The notes beneath the pieces were generated by a model, which made no database searches, had not been told where the DNA came from, and worked only from the letters and a program-made list of their open reading frames with translations. From NCBI RefSeq assembly GCF_011074955.1, contig NZ_WUQJ01000024.1, positions 1 through 64,000 of the forward strand: a stretch of 64,000 bases of DNA. Reading direction: 5' to 3'. Both the position numbers and the translations under genes were made by a program. Shown here piece after piece: positions 1-7,984 of this stretch; the stretch's first letter is position 1, and every line of letters starts with the position of its first letter. Origin of the DNA: Marinobacter caseinilyticus (GTDB lineage: Bacteria > Pseudomonadota > Gammaproteobacteria > Pseudomonadales > Oleiphilaceae).

Positions 1-14
1 GCCGGGCGCCGGTA

Positions 15-1736
15 TCACTGAATGAGCAAAATCAGGATGATCCCGGCCAGGATAGTCGAGATACCTTGCCAAACGGCAACCGGGTTCCGCTCCAGCAGCG
101 GCGAACGGGTTTTATTGAGGAACGTCTGATTGGGTTGGCGCAGGTCAAAGATGAACTCCGACAATTCCTGATAGCGTTTTTCCGGGTTGGGGTGGACGGC
201 CTGTTTGAGCGTTTCATCCATCCAGGCCGGGATTTCCCGTTCCTCGTCCAGTACCGAACGGTAGGTCAGACGTCTTTGGGCTGCCGCGGTTCGGGCTTTC
301 GCCACCTGGGTATCGTAGGGGAATCGACCGGATAGCATGTGGTAAGTGAGAACGCCCAATGAGTACAGGTCCGAACGCGATGACCCGAACTCGCCCATAA
401 AATATTCTGGGGCCATATAGAGGGCGGTGCCCGGAATATCCGCTGTCTCATCGCCAGTGGCGGCCTCCACCAGACCCGCGACCCGGGCCGAACCAAAGTC
501 GATAATTTTGACCGTGCCAGCGGTATCGATCATGAGGTTGTCAGGCTTGAGGTCCTGATGCAGTATTTCCATCCGATGCAGTGCATACAGCCCTTTGGCC
601 ACTTGCTCAATCAGGCCTCGCACGGTTTCAAGGTCCGGTTTGGGATTGTCGTTTAACCATTGCTTCAGGGTTTGCCCCTCAATGAATTCGGTGGCGGTAT
701 AGAGGTAATTGCGCTGACGCGTCTGTAATCCTGCTCTGAGCACGTGAACGCTGTTAACCCGTCTGGCAATCCATTCTTCCATCAGGAAACGCTCAAGGTA
801 GTGCTGATCGGCCCGGAGGTCGATCGACGGCGTTTTCAAGATGACCTGAGTATTGGTTTCTTCATCTTTCGCCAGGTAGACGTGGCTGCGGCTGGTGGCG
901 TGCACTTCCCGAATAATCGTATAGCCGTCGAAGCGGGCCCGGGGTTCCAGAAGGGGCGGGAAGGGTAACTGATCCATCTGCCGGTGAAGTTCGTTGGACG
1001 TTTGGTGGGGGACGTTGTCAACGCGGACAATCTGAATGCTGAGGTTATCATCGCTGCCGCCCTGATAGGCCCGGTCAACAATGCGTCTGGCGGCTTCATC
1101 CAGGTCTGCCAGGTGGTCGTGGATCGTGCTGATAATAAAGTGGGCGTCAATGTGCTCGTAGACACCATCGGTGGCGAGGATGAAGATATCCCCGGTGTTG
1201 ACGGGTAGCGACTGATGATCCAGTTCCAGCAGCGAATCAACGCCCATGGCGCGACTCAGATAACTCTTCTCCTGGGAGACCCACAACCGGTGATCGTGGG
1301 TGAGCTGTTCGAGACCATCGCCCTGCATTCGATAGATGCGTGTATCACCCACATGAAACAGGTACGCCGTGGTGGACTTGATCACCAGGGCGCTCAGGGT
1401 GCAGACATAGCCTTTGTCTTTGTTGCAACGGTAGGGGCTGCTCCGGGTTTGGGAATGCAACCAGGCATTGGTGGCGGTCAGAACACGTTGTACCGAATGT
1501 TTGACCGACCAGGCATCGGAGGTGCAGAAATAGTCGTCCAGAAACGTTGTCACTGCGGTTTCACTGGCAACATCGCTGACATCACTGGAACTTATACCGT
1601 CTGCCATGGCAATGGCGACCCCTTTCAGACCCAATTGGGCGCCGGTAGGGATGCAGCAGCCGTGGAAGTCCTGATTAACCGCCTTGCGGCCTCTGTCAGA
1701 ATACTGCCCAATGGATACTTTCAGGTGACCGCTCAT
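15..1736 (-). CDS. PP2C phosphatase / Ser-Thr protein kinase fusion with C-terminal membrane anchor
   Basis: A 573-aa protein that probably both phosphorylates and dephosphorylates target proteins at the inner membrane. The N-terminal PP2C domain (about 5-240) carries the metal-binding pattern NQD (21-23), ADG (45-47), ATDGV (about 190) and DDN (229-231). The kinase domain (about 265-535) has the ATP lysine in VILK (301), HQDLKPDN (393-400), DFG (413-415) and APE (442-444). Its glycine-rich loop is unusual, with Ala/Ser/His instead of GxGxxG around 276-286. A single hydrophobic helix lies at 552-572. The start is set at ATG 1736, behind a GGGAC/GGA ribosome site; upstream in-frame codons would overlap a terminator. 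The gene lies 62 nt below the FNT channel gene. Such fusions are often found in nitrate-assimilation loci, but their targets are not known to me. Domain calls are firm; the role is inferred. Confidence 0.93.
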   Translation of the reverse strand: MSGHLKVSIGQYSDRGRKAVNQDFHGCCIPTGAQLGLKGVAIAMADGISSSDVSDVASETAVTTFLDDYFCTSDAWSVKHSVQRVLTATNAWLHSQTRSSPYRCNKDKGYVCTLSALVIKSTTAYLFHVGDTRIYRMQGDGLEQLTHDHRLWVSQEKSYLSRAMGVDSLLELDHQSLPVNTGDIFILATDGVYEHIDAHFIISTIHDHLADLDEAARRIVDRAYQGGSDDNLSIQIVRVDNVPHQTSNELHRQMDQLPFPPLLEPRARFDGYTIIREVHATSRSHVYLAKDEETNTQVILKTPSIDLRADQHYLERFLMEEWIARRVNSVHVLRAGLQTRQRNYLYTATEFIEGQTLKQWLNDNPKPDLETVRGLIEQVAKGLYALHRMEILHQDLKPDNLMIDTAGTVKIIDFGSARVAGLVEAATGDETADIPGTALYMAPEYFMGEFGSSRSDLYSLGVLTYHMLSGRFPYDTQVAKARTAAAQRRLTYRSVLDEEREIPAWMDETLKQAVHPNPEKRYQELSEFIFDLRQPNQTFLNKTRSPLLERNPVAVWQGISTILAGIILILLIQ

Positions 1737-1750
1737 AGTTTCCGTCCCAC

Positions 1751-1784
1751 AAAAAACCCCAGCCAACAAGCGCTGGCTGGGGTT
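1751..1784 (-). terminator. Intrinsic terminator between the FNT channel and kinase genes
   Basis: On the minus strand an 11-bp perfect stem (arms 1784-1774 and 1765-1755, AACCCCAGCCA with its complement) encloses an 8-nt loop and runs into six T residues (the last two stem bases plus four). It lies after the channel stop codon and ends 15 nt before the kinase ATG, so the kinase is either expressed by readthrough or its expression is deliberately reduced. Confidence 0.85.
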
Positions 1785-1798
1785 CGGGTGTCAATTCA

Positions 1799-2638
1799 TC
1801 AGGCAGACACGCTCTGTGCAGAGCTGCTGGCTACTTTGCGCTTGGCTGCGGTGCGAACGTGGGTGGTGTACAGCGTAAGACCGGTGAAGGCCAGACCGCC
1901 GACCAGGTTCCCCAGCACGGTTGGAATCTCGTTCCAGACCAGGTAATCCATCACCGAAAAGTTACCACCCATGATAATGCCAGAGGGGAACAGGAACATG
2001 TTGACCACGGAGTGCTCAAAGCCCATGAAGAAGAACAGCATAATGGGCATCCACATGGCGATTACCTTGCCGCTCACGGAAGTTGAGATCATCGCACCGA
2101 CGACGCCCATCGACACCATCCAGTTACACAGCATGCCGCGGATAAAGATGGTGAACCAGCCGGCACCGCCGTATTCGGCGTAACCCAGGGTCCGGGCTTC
2201 ACCGACGCCGGCGATCTTCTCACCCACCGCACCTGGCTCAATGTTGAAGCCGTAGGTGAAAACAAAGGCCATCATGAAGGCAACCGTTAACGCACCGGCA
2301 AAATTACCGACAAAGACCAGGCCCCAGTTCCGCAATATAGCCTTGGGTGTGACACCGGGGCGCTTATCCAGTAAGGCCAGGGGCGTCAGGACAAATACCC
2401 CGGTCAGGAGGTCAAAGCCCATCAGGTAAAGCATGCAGAAACCGACCGGGAACAGAATGGCGCCGATCAGAAAGACGCCGGTTTGAACCGCGATCGTGAT
2501 CGCAAAGACGGCGGCCAGTGCCAGAATGGCACCAGCCATGTAAGCCCGGATCAGGGTATCCCGTGTCGACATGTGAACCTTGGATTCACCGGCGTCCACC
2601 ATTTTCGTGACAAACTCCGCAGGTACTAGATAAGACAT
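1799..2638 (-). CDS. Formate/nitrite transporter family channel
   Basis: A 279-aa FNT-family inner-membrane channel of the usual length for FocA/NirC, with about six hydrophobic helices and a short N-terminal stretch beginning MSYLVPAEF. The longer open frame to 2737 is rejected because it would begin inside the leader terminator; ATG 2638 has GAGGA 7-8 nt upstream. The neighbouring sigma54-like promoter, the ANTAR-type leader and the PP2C-kinase gene downstream all point to nitrite (or formate) movement in a nitrate/nitrite assimilation operon rather than fermentative formate export. This assignment comes from context; the pore residues alone do not separate nitrite from formate. Further operon genes may lie beyond the left edge of the window. 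Confidence 0.9.
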   Translation of the reverse strand: MSYLVPAEFVTKMVDAGESKVHMSTRDTLIRAYMAGAILALAAVFAITIAVQTGVFLIGAILFPVGFCMLYLMGFDLLTGVFVLTPLALLDKRPGVTPKAILRNWGLVFVGNFAGALTVAFMMAFVFTYGFNIEPGAVGEKIAGVGEARTLGYAEYGGAGWFTIFIRGMLCNWMVSMGVVGAMISTSVSGKVIAMWMPIMLFFFMGFEHSVVNMFLFPSGIIMGGNFSVMDYLVWNEIPTVLGNLVGGLAFTGLTLYTTHVRTAAKRKVASSSAQSVSA

Positions 2639-2737
2639 ATGCATTTCCTCAAGCAACGATAACGTTTTAATGACTGGTTTCAGGCCAGTGCCGTGCAGGC
2701 TTCGGTCGACTGACCCCACGGGTCGCGGGCGAGACAT

Positions 2738-2790
2738 AAAAAAACGGCATGCCCACTCTCCCTGACTTGCAGGTAAGTGAGGACGCCGTT
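2738..2790 (-). terminator. Leader intrinsic terminator upstream of the FNT gene
   Basis: On the minus strand, arms 2790-2777 and 2756-2743 pair over 14 positions with one C-C mismatch and a few G-T pairs, closing with AACGGC/GCCGTT, followed by a run of T to 2738. It sits about 100 nt before the FNT start codon, as expected for an attenuator. Its 5' arm shares bases with the ANTAR-type P2 hairpin (2780-2795), so the two folds exclude each other. Confidence 0.88.
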
Positions 2791-2829
2791 GTCCTGAGTG
2801 TATTCAGTGTTACGAGGCCCACGCTGGCC
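2780..2829 (-). promoter_or_regulatory. Two-hairpin ANTAR-type antitermination RNA
   Basis: P1 (2829-2816) is GGCC-AGCGTG-GGCC and P2 (2795-2780) is AGGAC-AACGGC-GTCCT. Both have a six-base loop with A at position 1 and G at position 4, the signature reported for RNAs bound by ANTAR-domain antiterminators (NasR/NasT, EutV). A 20-nt linker separates them; it holds a further small hairpin, CTGA-ATACAC-TCAG, that lacks the loop G4. P2 overlaps the 5' arm of the terminator, so protein binding to P2 would block termination. No ANTAR protein is encoded in this window. The structure is read directly; the regulator and its nitrate/nitrite signal are inferred from homologous systems. Confidence 0.8.
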
Positions 2830-2862
2830 GGGACGATCATTCATCAAGAATCACCAAAGCCT

Positions 2863-2879
2863 ATGCAAGCGCCGTGCCT
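2863..2879 (-). promoter_or_regulatory. sigma54 (RpoN) promoter
   Basis: On the minus strand GGCACGGCGCTTGCAT has GG at 2878-2877 and GC at 2866-2865 with exactly ten bases between, close to the -24/-12 consensus TGGCACG-N4-TTGCA. Transcription would begin near 2853, placing hairpin P1 at about +25 and giving a leader of about 215 nt before the FNT start. This spacing fits known nitrate-assimilation leaders and implies NtrC-type nitrogen control. Confidence 0.8.
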
Positions 2880-3260
2880 ATACGGCTAAATATTTAAAAT
2901 ATACTTTTATTTCATGTGCTTGGAGGTTTTCTTGATCGTGCCGGTGTAACCCCGCGGATGGGCGGTTAGTGTTGCATGGGCATCTGTGCTTCAAAACAAT
3001 GCAGCGAAAACGGTCTTTGCTCCGGGAGAGCGCAGGGTGCGAAATCGATCCGGTGGCAACAGGAGTTTTGGGTATTTCAGGCCACAGAGTGTCAGAAGAA
3101 CGGTGACTTGGTACGTCGGGGCAGGTCATGACAGTGCCCATTGTGCCGTGGTTGAGCGCGCTTAAACCGCCCGGCGGCGCACGCAGAGGATTTGGGCTCG
3201 CCTGCCTGCCGCACTCATCGTATAGTAAGCGAAACCGGACACGCCTCGATTTACGAAGTT
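2880..3260. other. Intergenic region between the sigma54 promoter and the diguanylate cyclase gene
   Basis: I see no convincing gene here; the short open frames lack ribosome sites and family features. An AT-rich block at about 2886-2915 lies just upstream of the sigma54-like promoter and could serve DNA bending. An imperfect dyad at 2973-2989 (TGCA and GTGC halves), about 120-136 bases upstream of the predicted start, is one base off NtrC spacing and is only a weak enhancer candidate. The promoter of the cyclase gene must lie in the right part but is not obvious. Confidence 0.45.
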
Positions 3261-4631
3261 ATGAAAAACAAGCCTGTTATCCCTTACGATTATTTGATGG
3301 ATCTGCTGCTGGATGCGGTGTGCGTCGTCGATATTGAAGGGGAATTCCTGTTTGTCAGCGCGGCTTGTGAGCGGATATTCGGATATAAGCCGGAGGAAAT
3401 GATCGGCCGGTCAGCGTTCGAGCTTATGCACCCGGATGACCGGGCGAAAACCCGGCTGGTTGTCGAACACATCAATAACGGTAGTCTGGAATCCGATTAT
3501 GAGAATCGGTACCTGCACAAAGAAGGGCATGTTGTTCATGTGATGTGGTCAGCCCGATGGCTGGCGCATGAACAGGTCCGTATCGCTGTCGCCCGTGACG
3601 TGACCAAACGAAAAGCGGCCGAAGCGACCAAATTCGCACTTTATGATATTTCGCGCATCGCCCATACGGTCACAGATCTGCCGCAACTTTATGTGGGTGT
3701 GCACCAGGTCATCAAGGCAATATTACCCGTTCACAGCTTTTTGATTGCCTTGAGCGAAGGCCAGAACAATTACCTGATGTTTCCTTACTGCGAGTTCGAT
3801 GCTCGCTACTCTTCCGCACTCTCGGCGATGCCACCCAGTTCGCTGTGCCTGGAGGTTGTTCGTTCCGGTAAACCGATCTTGCTCACACGCGACAGTGCGA
3901 GCCAACTGCTTGCAACGCTGGGCTTGTCGGAGGCGTGTTGCCAGGAAATTCTGGCCGTGCCACTGACGGTTGACAATGACACGATTGGCGCCCTGGTGAT
4001 TCAGTGCTTTGCCGGTGACCTGCACTACACCGAGCAGGATCGGGAGTTACTGCTGTTTGCTGCCAATCAAGTGGCAGCATCCGTTCAACGGGAGCAAACG
4101 AACGCTCGGTTGGCGCACATGGCCCAGCACGACCAGCTCACCAACCTGCCGAACCGGACCTTGTTTCAGGATCGATTGATGACATCGCTGATGCGAGCGC
4201 AGAGAGACGCTACCCAACTGGCGATTATTTTCCTGGATCTGGATAAATTCAAGGAAGTGAATGATACCTTTGGTCATACGGTGGGGGATGGTTTGCTGTG
4301 TGAAGTCGCTGACCGCCTGGGAAGTTGCGTGCGGGCTTCCGATACCATTGGCCGAATGGGCGGGGATGAATTTATTGTCTTGCTGGATAATATTGGCCAT
4401 TGGGAAGACGCGATTATGGTCGCGAAGAAAGTGCTCGACTGCTTTTCGCCTCCTTTTGTGGTGGACGGTATCACTCTCCAAGTCAAGAGCAGCCTGGGTA
4501 TTGCCATATACCCGGACCATGGCGAAGACAGCAAGCAGTTGATCCGGTTTGCGGACGAGGCGATGTATGAAGCCAAGCGCAGAGGTGGCAGTCAGTACAG
4601 CTTAACGCTTGATGCCCAAAATTCAGTCTGA
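3261..4631 (+). CDS. PAS-GAF-GGDEF diguanylate cyclase
   Basis: A 456-aa signalling protein predicted to make cyclic di-GMP from two GTP. A PAS domain (about 10-120, with an FGYKPEEMIG-like core) is followed by a GAF domain (about 135-285) and a GGDEF domain (about 295-450). The active-site GGDEF is intact at 367-371, and RASD at 358-361, five residues before it, is a product-inhibition I-site. There is no EAL domain and no membrane segment, so it should be a cytosolic sensor. The start is ATG 3261 (MKNKPV); the open frame extends upstream only through a TTG with no support. The ligand of the PAS/GAF pair is unknown. Confidence 0.93.
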   Translation: MKNKPVIPYDYLMDLLLDAVCVVDIEGEFLFVSAACERIFGYKPEEMIGRSAFELMHPDDRAKTRLVVEHINNGSLESDYENRYLHKEGHVVHVMWSARWLAHEQVRIAVARDVTKRKAAEATKFALYDISRIAHTVTDLPQLYVGVHQVIKAILPVHSFLIALSEGQNNYLMFPYCEFDARYSSALSAMPPSSLCLEVVRSGKPILLTRDSASQLLATLGLSEACCQEILAVPLTVDNDTIGALVIQCFAGDLHYTEQDRELLLFAANQVAASVQREQTNARLAHMAQHDQLTNLPNRTLFQDRLMTSLMRAQRDATQLAIIFLDLDKFKEVNDTFGHTVGDGLLCEVADRLGSCVRASDTIGRMGGDEFIVLLDNIGHWEDAIMVAKKVLDCFSPPFVVDGITLQVKSSLGIAIYPDHGEDSKQLIRFADEAMYEAKRRGGSQYSLTLDAQNSV

Positions 4632-4710
4632 CCGACATGACTCACTTGCTTTGGATTGACTGCGCCTGAGCACTCCAGGCGTGGTCCACAGGCCAGGAAA
4701 GGTTGCTCAC

Positions 4711-5481
4711 ATGAATCGTTTTTTTTACGGTGAAATCATTCATCACGGTCGCGATGCCCTGGGGCCCATTCAGGTCATTGACTACCGCAAGCATCGCGTT
4801 CTTAGCTTCGACTCTGTTTTTGAGCAAAGCAAGATTGATCGCCGAAAACCTTACCTTCCCGTGCATGAATACAATCGCGCCATGATGCTGCCCGTGGCGT
4901 TTGCCGAACCCCGGAGTGTGACCGTTCTTGGCTTGGGCGGAGGTGTGTTGGCGAGTGCGTTGCACCACTTACTCCCGACATGCGACGTTCACGCCATTGA
5001 ACTCAGGGAGGGCGTTGTGGATGTGGCGCGGGAATACTTCAGCTTGCCGGAAACAGCCCACATTCGCGTGACCATTGGCGATGCCCGTCAGGAGCTGGCC
5101 GCAGTGCCCGAGGCCAGCACCGACCTTATTCTGGCGGACCTTTACAACTCGGACCGAATGAGTCCGGCGCAAGCCCAGCGATTATTCATTAAACAGTGCA
5201 GCCGGGCCTTGTCTCCCCGTGGCTGGCTGGCGATCAATTACCACCGGCCGCCTGATGAAAACGGTGCGTTGTTCCGGGAGCTGCAAGGGCAATTTGCGGT
5301 ATTGCTCCGGTTCAAAAGCAAGACCAATAACACCGTCCTTTTTGGCAGCAAGCAACCGTTTGCCCCGTTGCACCCAAGCGACCCTCATCTGCTGGAACTC
5401 GAAAAACGGCTGCCCATCGATTGGGCGGGGATGATGGCCAAGGTGGTGAGATTGGGAGAGTGGGGGTCAACCGAGCGGTAA
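4711..5481 (+). CDS. Spermidine synthase-fold SAM-dependent protein
   Basis: A 256-aa Rossmann-fold protein of the spermine/spermidine synthase superfamily. The nucleotide-binding motif LGLGGGVLAS (about 73-82) is followed by an acidic residue in AIELREGVV, and by DLILADLYNSD where true spermidine synthases carry their catalytic Asp. It lacks the full N-terminal domain of SpeE, so it is better described as SpeE-like; the substrate is unknown. ATG 4711 has AGGA about 10 nt upstream. It follows the diguanylate cyclase gene by 79 bp with a small hairpin (4664-4682) between, and may be a separate unit. Confidence 0.8.
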   Translation: MNRFFYGEIIHHGRDALGPIQVIDYRKHRVLSFDSVFEQSKIDRRKPYLPVHEYNRAMMLPVAFAEPRSVTVLGLGGGVLASALHHLLPTCDVHAIELREGVVDVAREYFSLPETAHIRVTIGDARQELAAVPEASTDLILADLYNSDRMSPAQAQRLFIKQCSRALSPRGWLAINYHRPPDENGALFRELQGQFAVLLRFKSKTNNTVLFGSKQPFAPLHPSDPHLLELEKRLPIDWAGMMAKVVRLGEWGSTER

Positions 5482-5739
5482 GCCAATGCGTCGCGCCCTG
5501 ATACCACCTGGCCACGCCCGATGTTTAGCGATCCCCGCTCATTCTGATCACAAACGGCCATCGGCAGATCGCTTAATGGCCGTGTGGACCTGATGGAGCC
5601 GCTGCTGTTTGGCAACTCCAGAGTGTTCAAAAAGACCGGATGAGTGGAAGCATGACCACTAAGAATTGCCTACAAGATCGCAGCCCCCTGATAAGTGAGG
5701 CGCAATGGCCACGGGTTCCGGTTGTCGCAATAGTCCTTT

Positions 5740-6036
5740 TTAGTTCCGGCAATCAGCGCACAACTTAAATTCACCCGTTGGCGCGCCTGTGAATGTAAAC
5801 CGGCGGCTTTTATTGCAGGCATCGCAGCGCTCAATGAGTGGGGCGCCTGCTGAGTTCTTCTGCGGTTCATAGCCTTCGGCTTCCATGGCCATCAAAAATG
5901 GGGTGATTACTGGGTCAGTGATTGCTTGAGTACTTTTTGCGTGAGGCACCCCGGCCATTTTTTCAGCAGAAATAGTGGCATTGAGACGGTTTCTCGCTTT
6001 GCGGACAGCTTTTTCAGTAAGCGCTACAGGTGTCAT
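5740..6036 (-). CDS. Small zinc-ribbon protein of unknown function
   Basis: A 98-aa protein that I do not recognise. The N-terminal half is Ala/Lys-rich and probably helical. The C-terminal third has CDAC and CADC pairs (about 71-74 and 93-96), a four-cysteine zinc-ribbon pattern, and the protein ends two residues later. The start is supported by GAGGA 8-9 nt before ATG 6036. It stands alone, with a gene-free region on each side, and its codon use resembles the neighbours. It could be a nucleic-acid or protein-binding accessory factor, but nothing here decides that. Confidence 0.65.
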   Translation of the reverse strand: MTPVALTEKAVRKARNRLNATISAEKMAGVPHAKSTQAITDPVITPFLMAMEAEGYEPQKNSAGAPLIERCDACNKSRRFTFTGAPTGEFKLCADCRN

Positions 6037-6588
6037 TGATTTTTCCTCTTCAGGAACCGGACGTGGTCACAACGTCGTCCTGGTATCCGCGTTTTGCACT
6101 GTGGTGATATTCCGGTTGCTGCATAGGCACACGGGGGATGACGTAACAGAGCATGAAGTATTCTGAAGAGGGTACGTCTTTAAACGGCCTATAGTTTCAC
6201 CAGGGTGACCGAAATTTTCGGAATGTTCGTCGTATTCGCGCCCGGTAGGATTCGCCGGCCCTTGAACGAGGGATTCAATCGCAAGTCACACCGGACTGTG
6301 ATTGCCATGCCTTCTCAGCTTGATGGTGATCTCGTCGGTACAACGTCCTCATTCGTCTAAAAAATAGGTCCCTGATCCTGCTTTTAACAGATTAATCAGA
6401 ATCTTGGATTTTGCACACGCACCAGCGCGCTGGACGGCAGGATCACTGGTTGAGTGGTGGCGGACGTTTACCCCGAACCACCCTCCTAGCGTTTTTTGCC
6501 AGACCGGTCACAACCGGAATCTGGTATGGTCATGGCTGCGGTCATCTTGGCCGTCTATTTCATCGTTTATGGTACGGAGAGACATGCT
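6037..6588. other. Gene-free region with short palindromes
   Basis: About 550 bp with no open frame that has both a ribosome site and recognisable protein features. It contains two small perfect dyads, CCGAAATTTTCGG at 6209-6221 and CCAGCGCGCTGG at 6422-6433, which could be operators. The promoter for the zinc-ribbon gene (left) and that for the DUF3096 gene (right) should lie here. Confidence 0.5.
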
Positions 6589-6732
6589 ATGACGCTTCAT
6601 CTTGAACTGGCACCATTAATCAGCCTGGGTGCGGGCATTGGCATTCTGGTTTTCCCGCGCTTGCTGAATTACATCGTGGCAGGGTATCTGATTGCTTTGG
6701 GTGTGCTGGGACTGCTGGGTCGCGGCCTCTAA
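6589..6732 (+). CDS. DUF3096-like small membrane protein
   Basis: A 47-aa hydrophobic protein (MTLHLELAPLISLG...) with two short transmembrane helices joined by a Pro-Arg turn, typical in size and pattern of the DUF3096 family, which has no known function. ATG 6589 has GGAGAG about 7 nt upstream. The longer frame beginning near 6496 is not supported by a ribosome site. It lies 142 bp before rarD on the same strand, and the two could be cotranscribed. Confidence 0.7.
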   Translation: MTLHLELAPLISLGAGIGILVFPRLLNYIVAGYLIALGVLGLLGRGL

Positions 6733-6874
6733 AATCAGTGTGGCCCCGGTGGTGTCTTGGCCGGGGTCTTGTTGAATCTGTACCGGTTCGAAGCGATCGA
6801 ACTGTCCCGGTTATTCGTTTCCCCGCTGTGTTACGTTACCGGTCTTTGCCTGCGAAACCACTGTCGAGACCACT

Positions 6875-7792
6875 ATGAAGCCTGCTATCCCGGAAGCTGC
6901 CAAGGGCGTCGCCTATGGCCTGGGCGCTTACACGATGTGGGGCTGCTTTCCGCTTTTTTTCGCTCTGTTTGAGGGCGTGCCAGCCTACGAAATACTCATT
7001 CACCGGATCATTTGGTCGAGTATTTTCCTGGCCGTAGTGATTACATTTTTACGGCGGTGGTTGCCGGTAAAAACGGCGCTGTTACATCCGAAAAAGTTGG
7101 GTCGTGTCCTTGGGTGCGCGGTACTGATCGCAATCAACTGGGGAATCTATATCTACTCGGTTGAAACCCGGCAGGTATTGCAAGCCAGTCTTGGTTACTT
7201 TTTGACGCCTTTGGTGAATGTGGCGCTCGGCATGCTGGTCTTGCGGGAGCAAATGGCGCGGCTGCAGGGTATCGCCGTCGTGTTGGCGGGCGTGGGTATT
7301 TTGATTCAACTGGCACTATTGGGCAGCGCACCCTGGATCAGTCTGGTGCTGGCGCTCAGCTTTGGCACCTACGGATTGTTGCGCAAGCAGGTGGCGCTGG
7401 ATGGGCTGTCCGGGCTGTTTGTCGAAACCTTGCTGCTGTTGCCGGTTGGACTGATGGCTCTGGCCTGGCTGGATGCCGCCGGTGCTTCTCATTTCAGCGC
7501 GGAGACCATCACCACAGTGTTGCTGGTGACCAGCGGTGTTGTCACCGCTTTGCCACTGCTGGCCTTCGCCGGTGCCGCCCGACGCTTGCGGCTATCCACA
7601 GTGGGCTTTCTGATGTACATCAACCCCACCATGCAGTTCTTGATAGCCTTGCTGGTGTTTCATGAGCCGCTGAGCCACGTTCAACTGGCCAGCTTTGCCA
7701 TGATCTGGACGGCGCTGGCATTGTATTCCTGGTCCGCCTGGCGATCGCGCCGGGTGGAGCCGACCGCGGGTGTGGCCAAAGCTGGCGTTTAA
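6875..7792 (+). CDS. rarD: RarD-like EamA-family permease
   Basis: A 305-aa inner-membrane protein with about ten transmembrane segments and the two-repeat EamA (DMT superfamily) layout. The N-terminal pattern of GxxAYxxWGxxPxxF, followed by an ILIHRIIWS segment, is characteristic of RarD, named for chloramphenicol sensitivity, with an unsettled natural substrate. Length matches the family. It is followed 192 bp later by a second EamA exporter gene, so the two may work on related metabolites. Confidence 0.88.
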   Translation: MKPAIPEAAKGVAYGLGAYTMWGCFPLFFALFEGVPAYEILIHRIIWSSIFLAVVITFLRRWLPVKTALLHPKKLGRVLGCAVLIAINWGIYIYSVETRQVLQASLGYFLTPLVNVALGMLVLREQMARLQGIAVVLAGVGILIQLALLGSAPWISLVLALSFGTYGLLRKQVALDGLSGLFVETLLLLPVGLMALAWLDAAGASHFSAETITTVLLVTSGVVTALPLLAFAGAARRLRLSTVGFLMYINPTMQFLIALLVFHEPLSHVQLASFAMIWTALALYSWSAWRSRRVEPTAGVAKAGV

Positions 7793-7984
7793 TGGCCGGC
7801 CCAAGTCTTTGGATTGTCGTCTGCGCCGTCGATAGGGTTCACCCGGGCTGCACGACAGTGTCCTGGTCTGGATGCCGTCGGTAGTCCGGTACGTTGTGGC
7901 ACTGGCCTGACCGGTCACTCGACGGGCCTATTGCAAAATGCGGTGCCGTATTTTCTGTTGTACACACGCCAAAGGGAGTATTTC

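Noticed and set aside
2973..2989. TGCA...GTGC dyad as an NtrC site
   Set aside because: Half-site spacing is one base longer than the consensus and the centre is not symmetric; kept only as a weak candidate.
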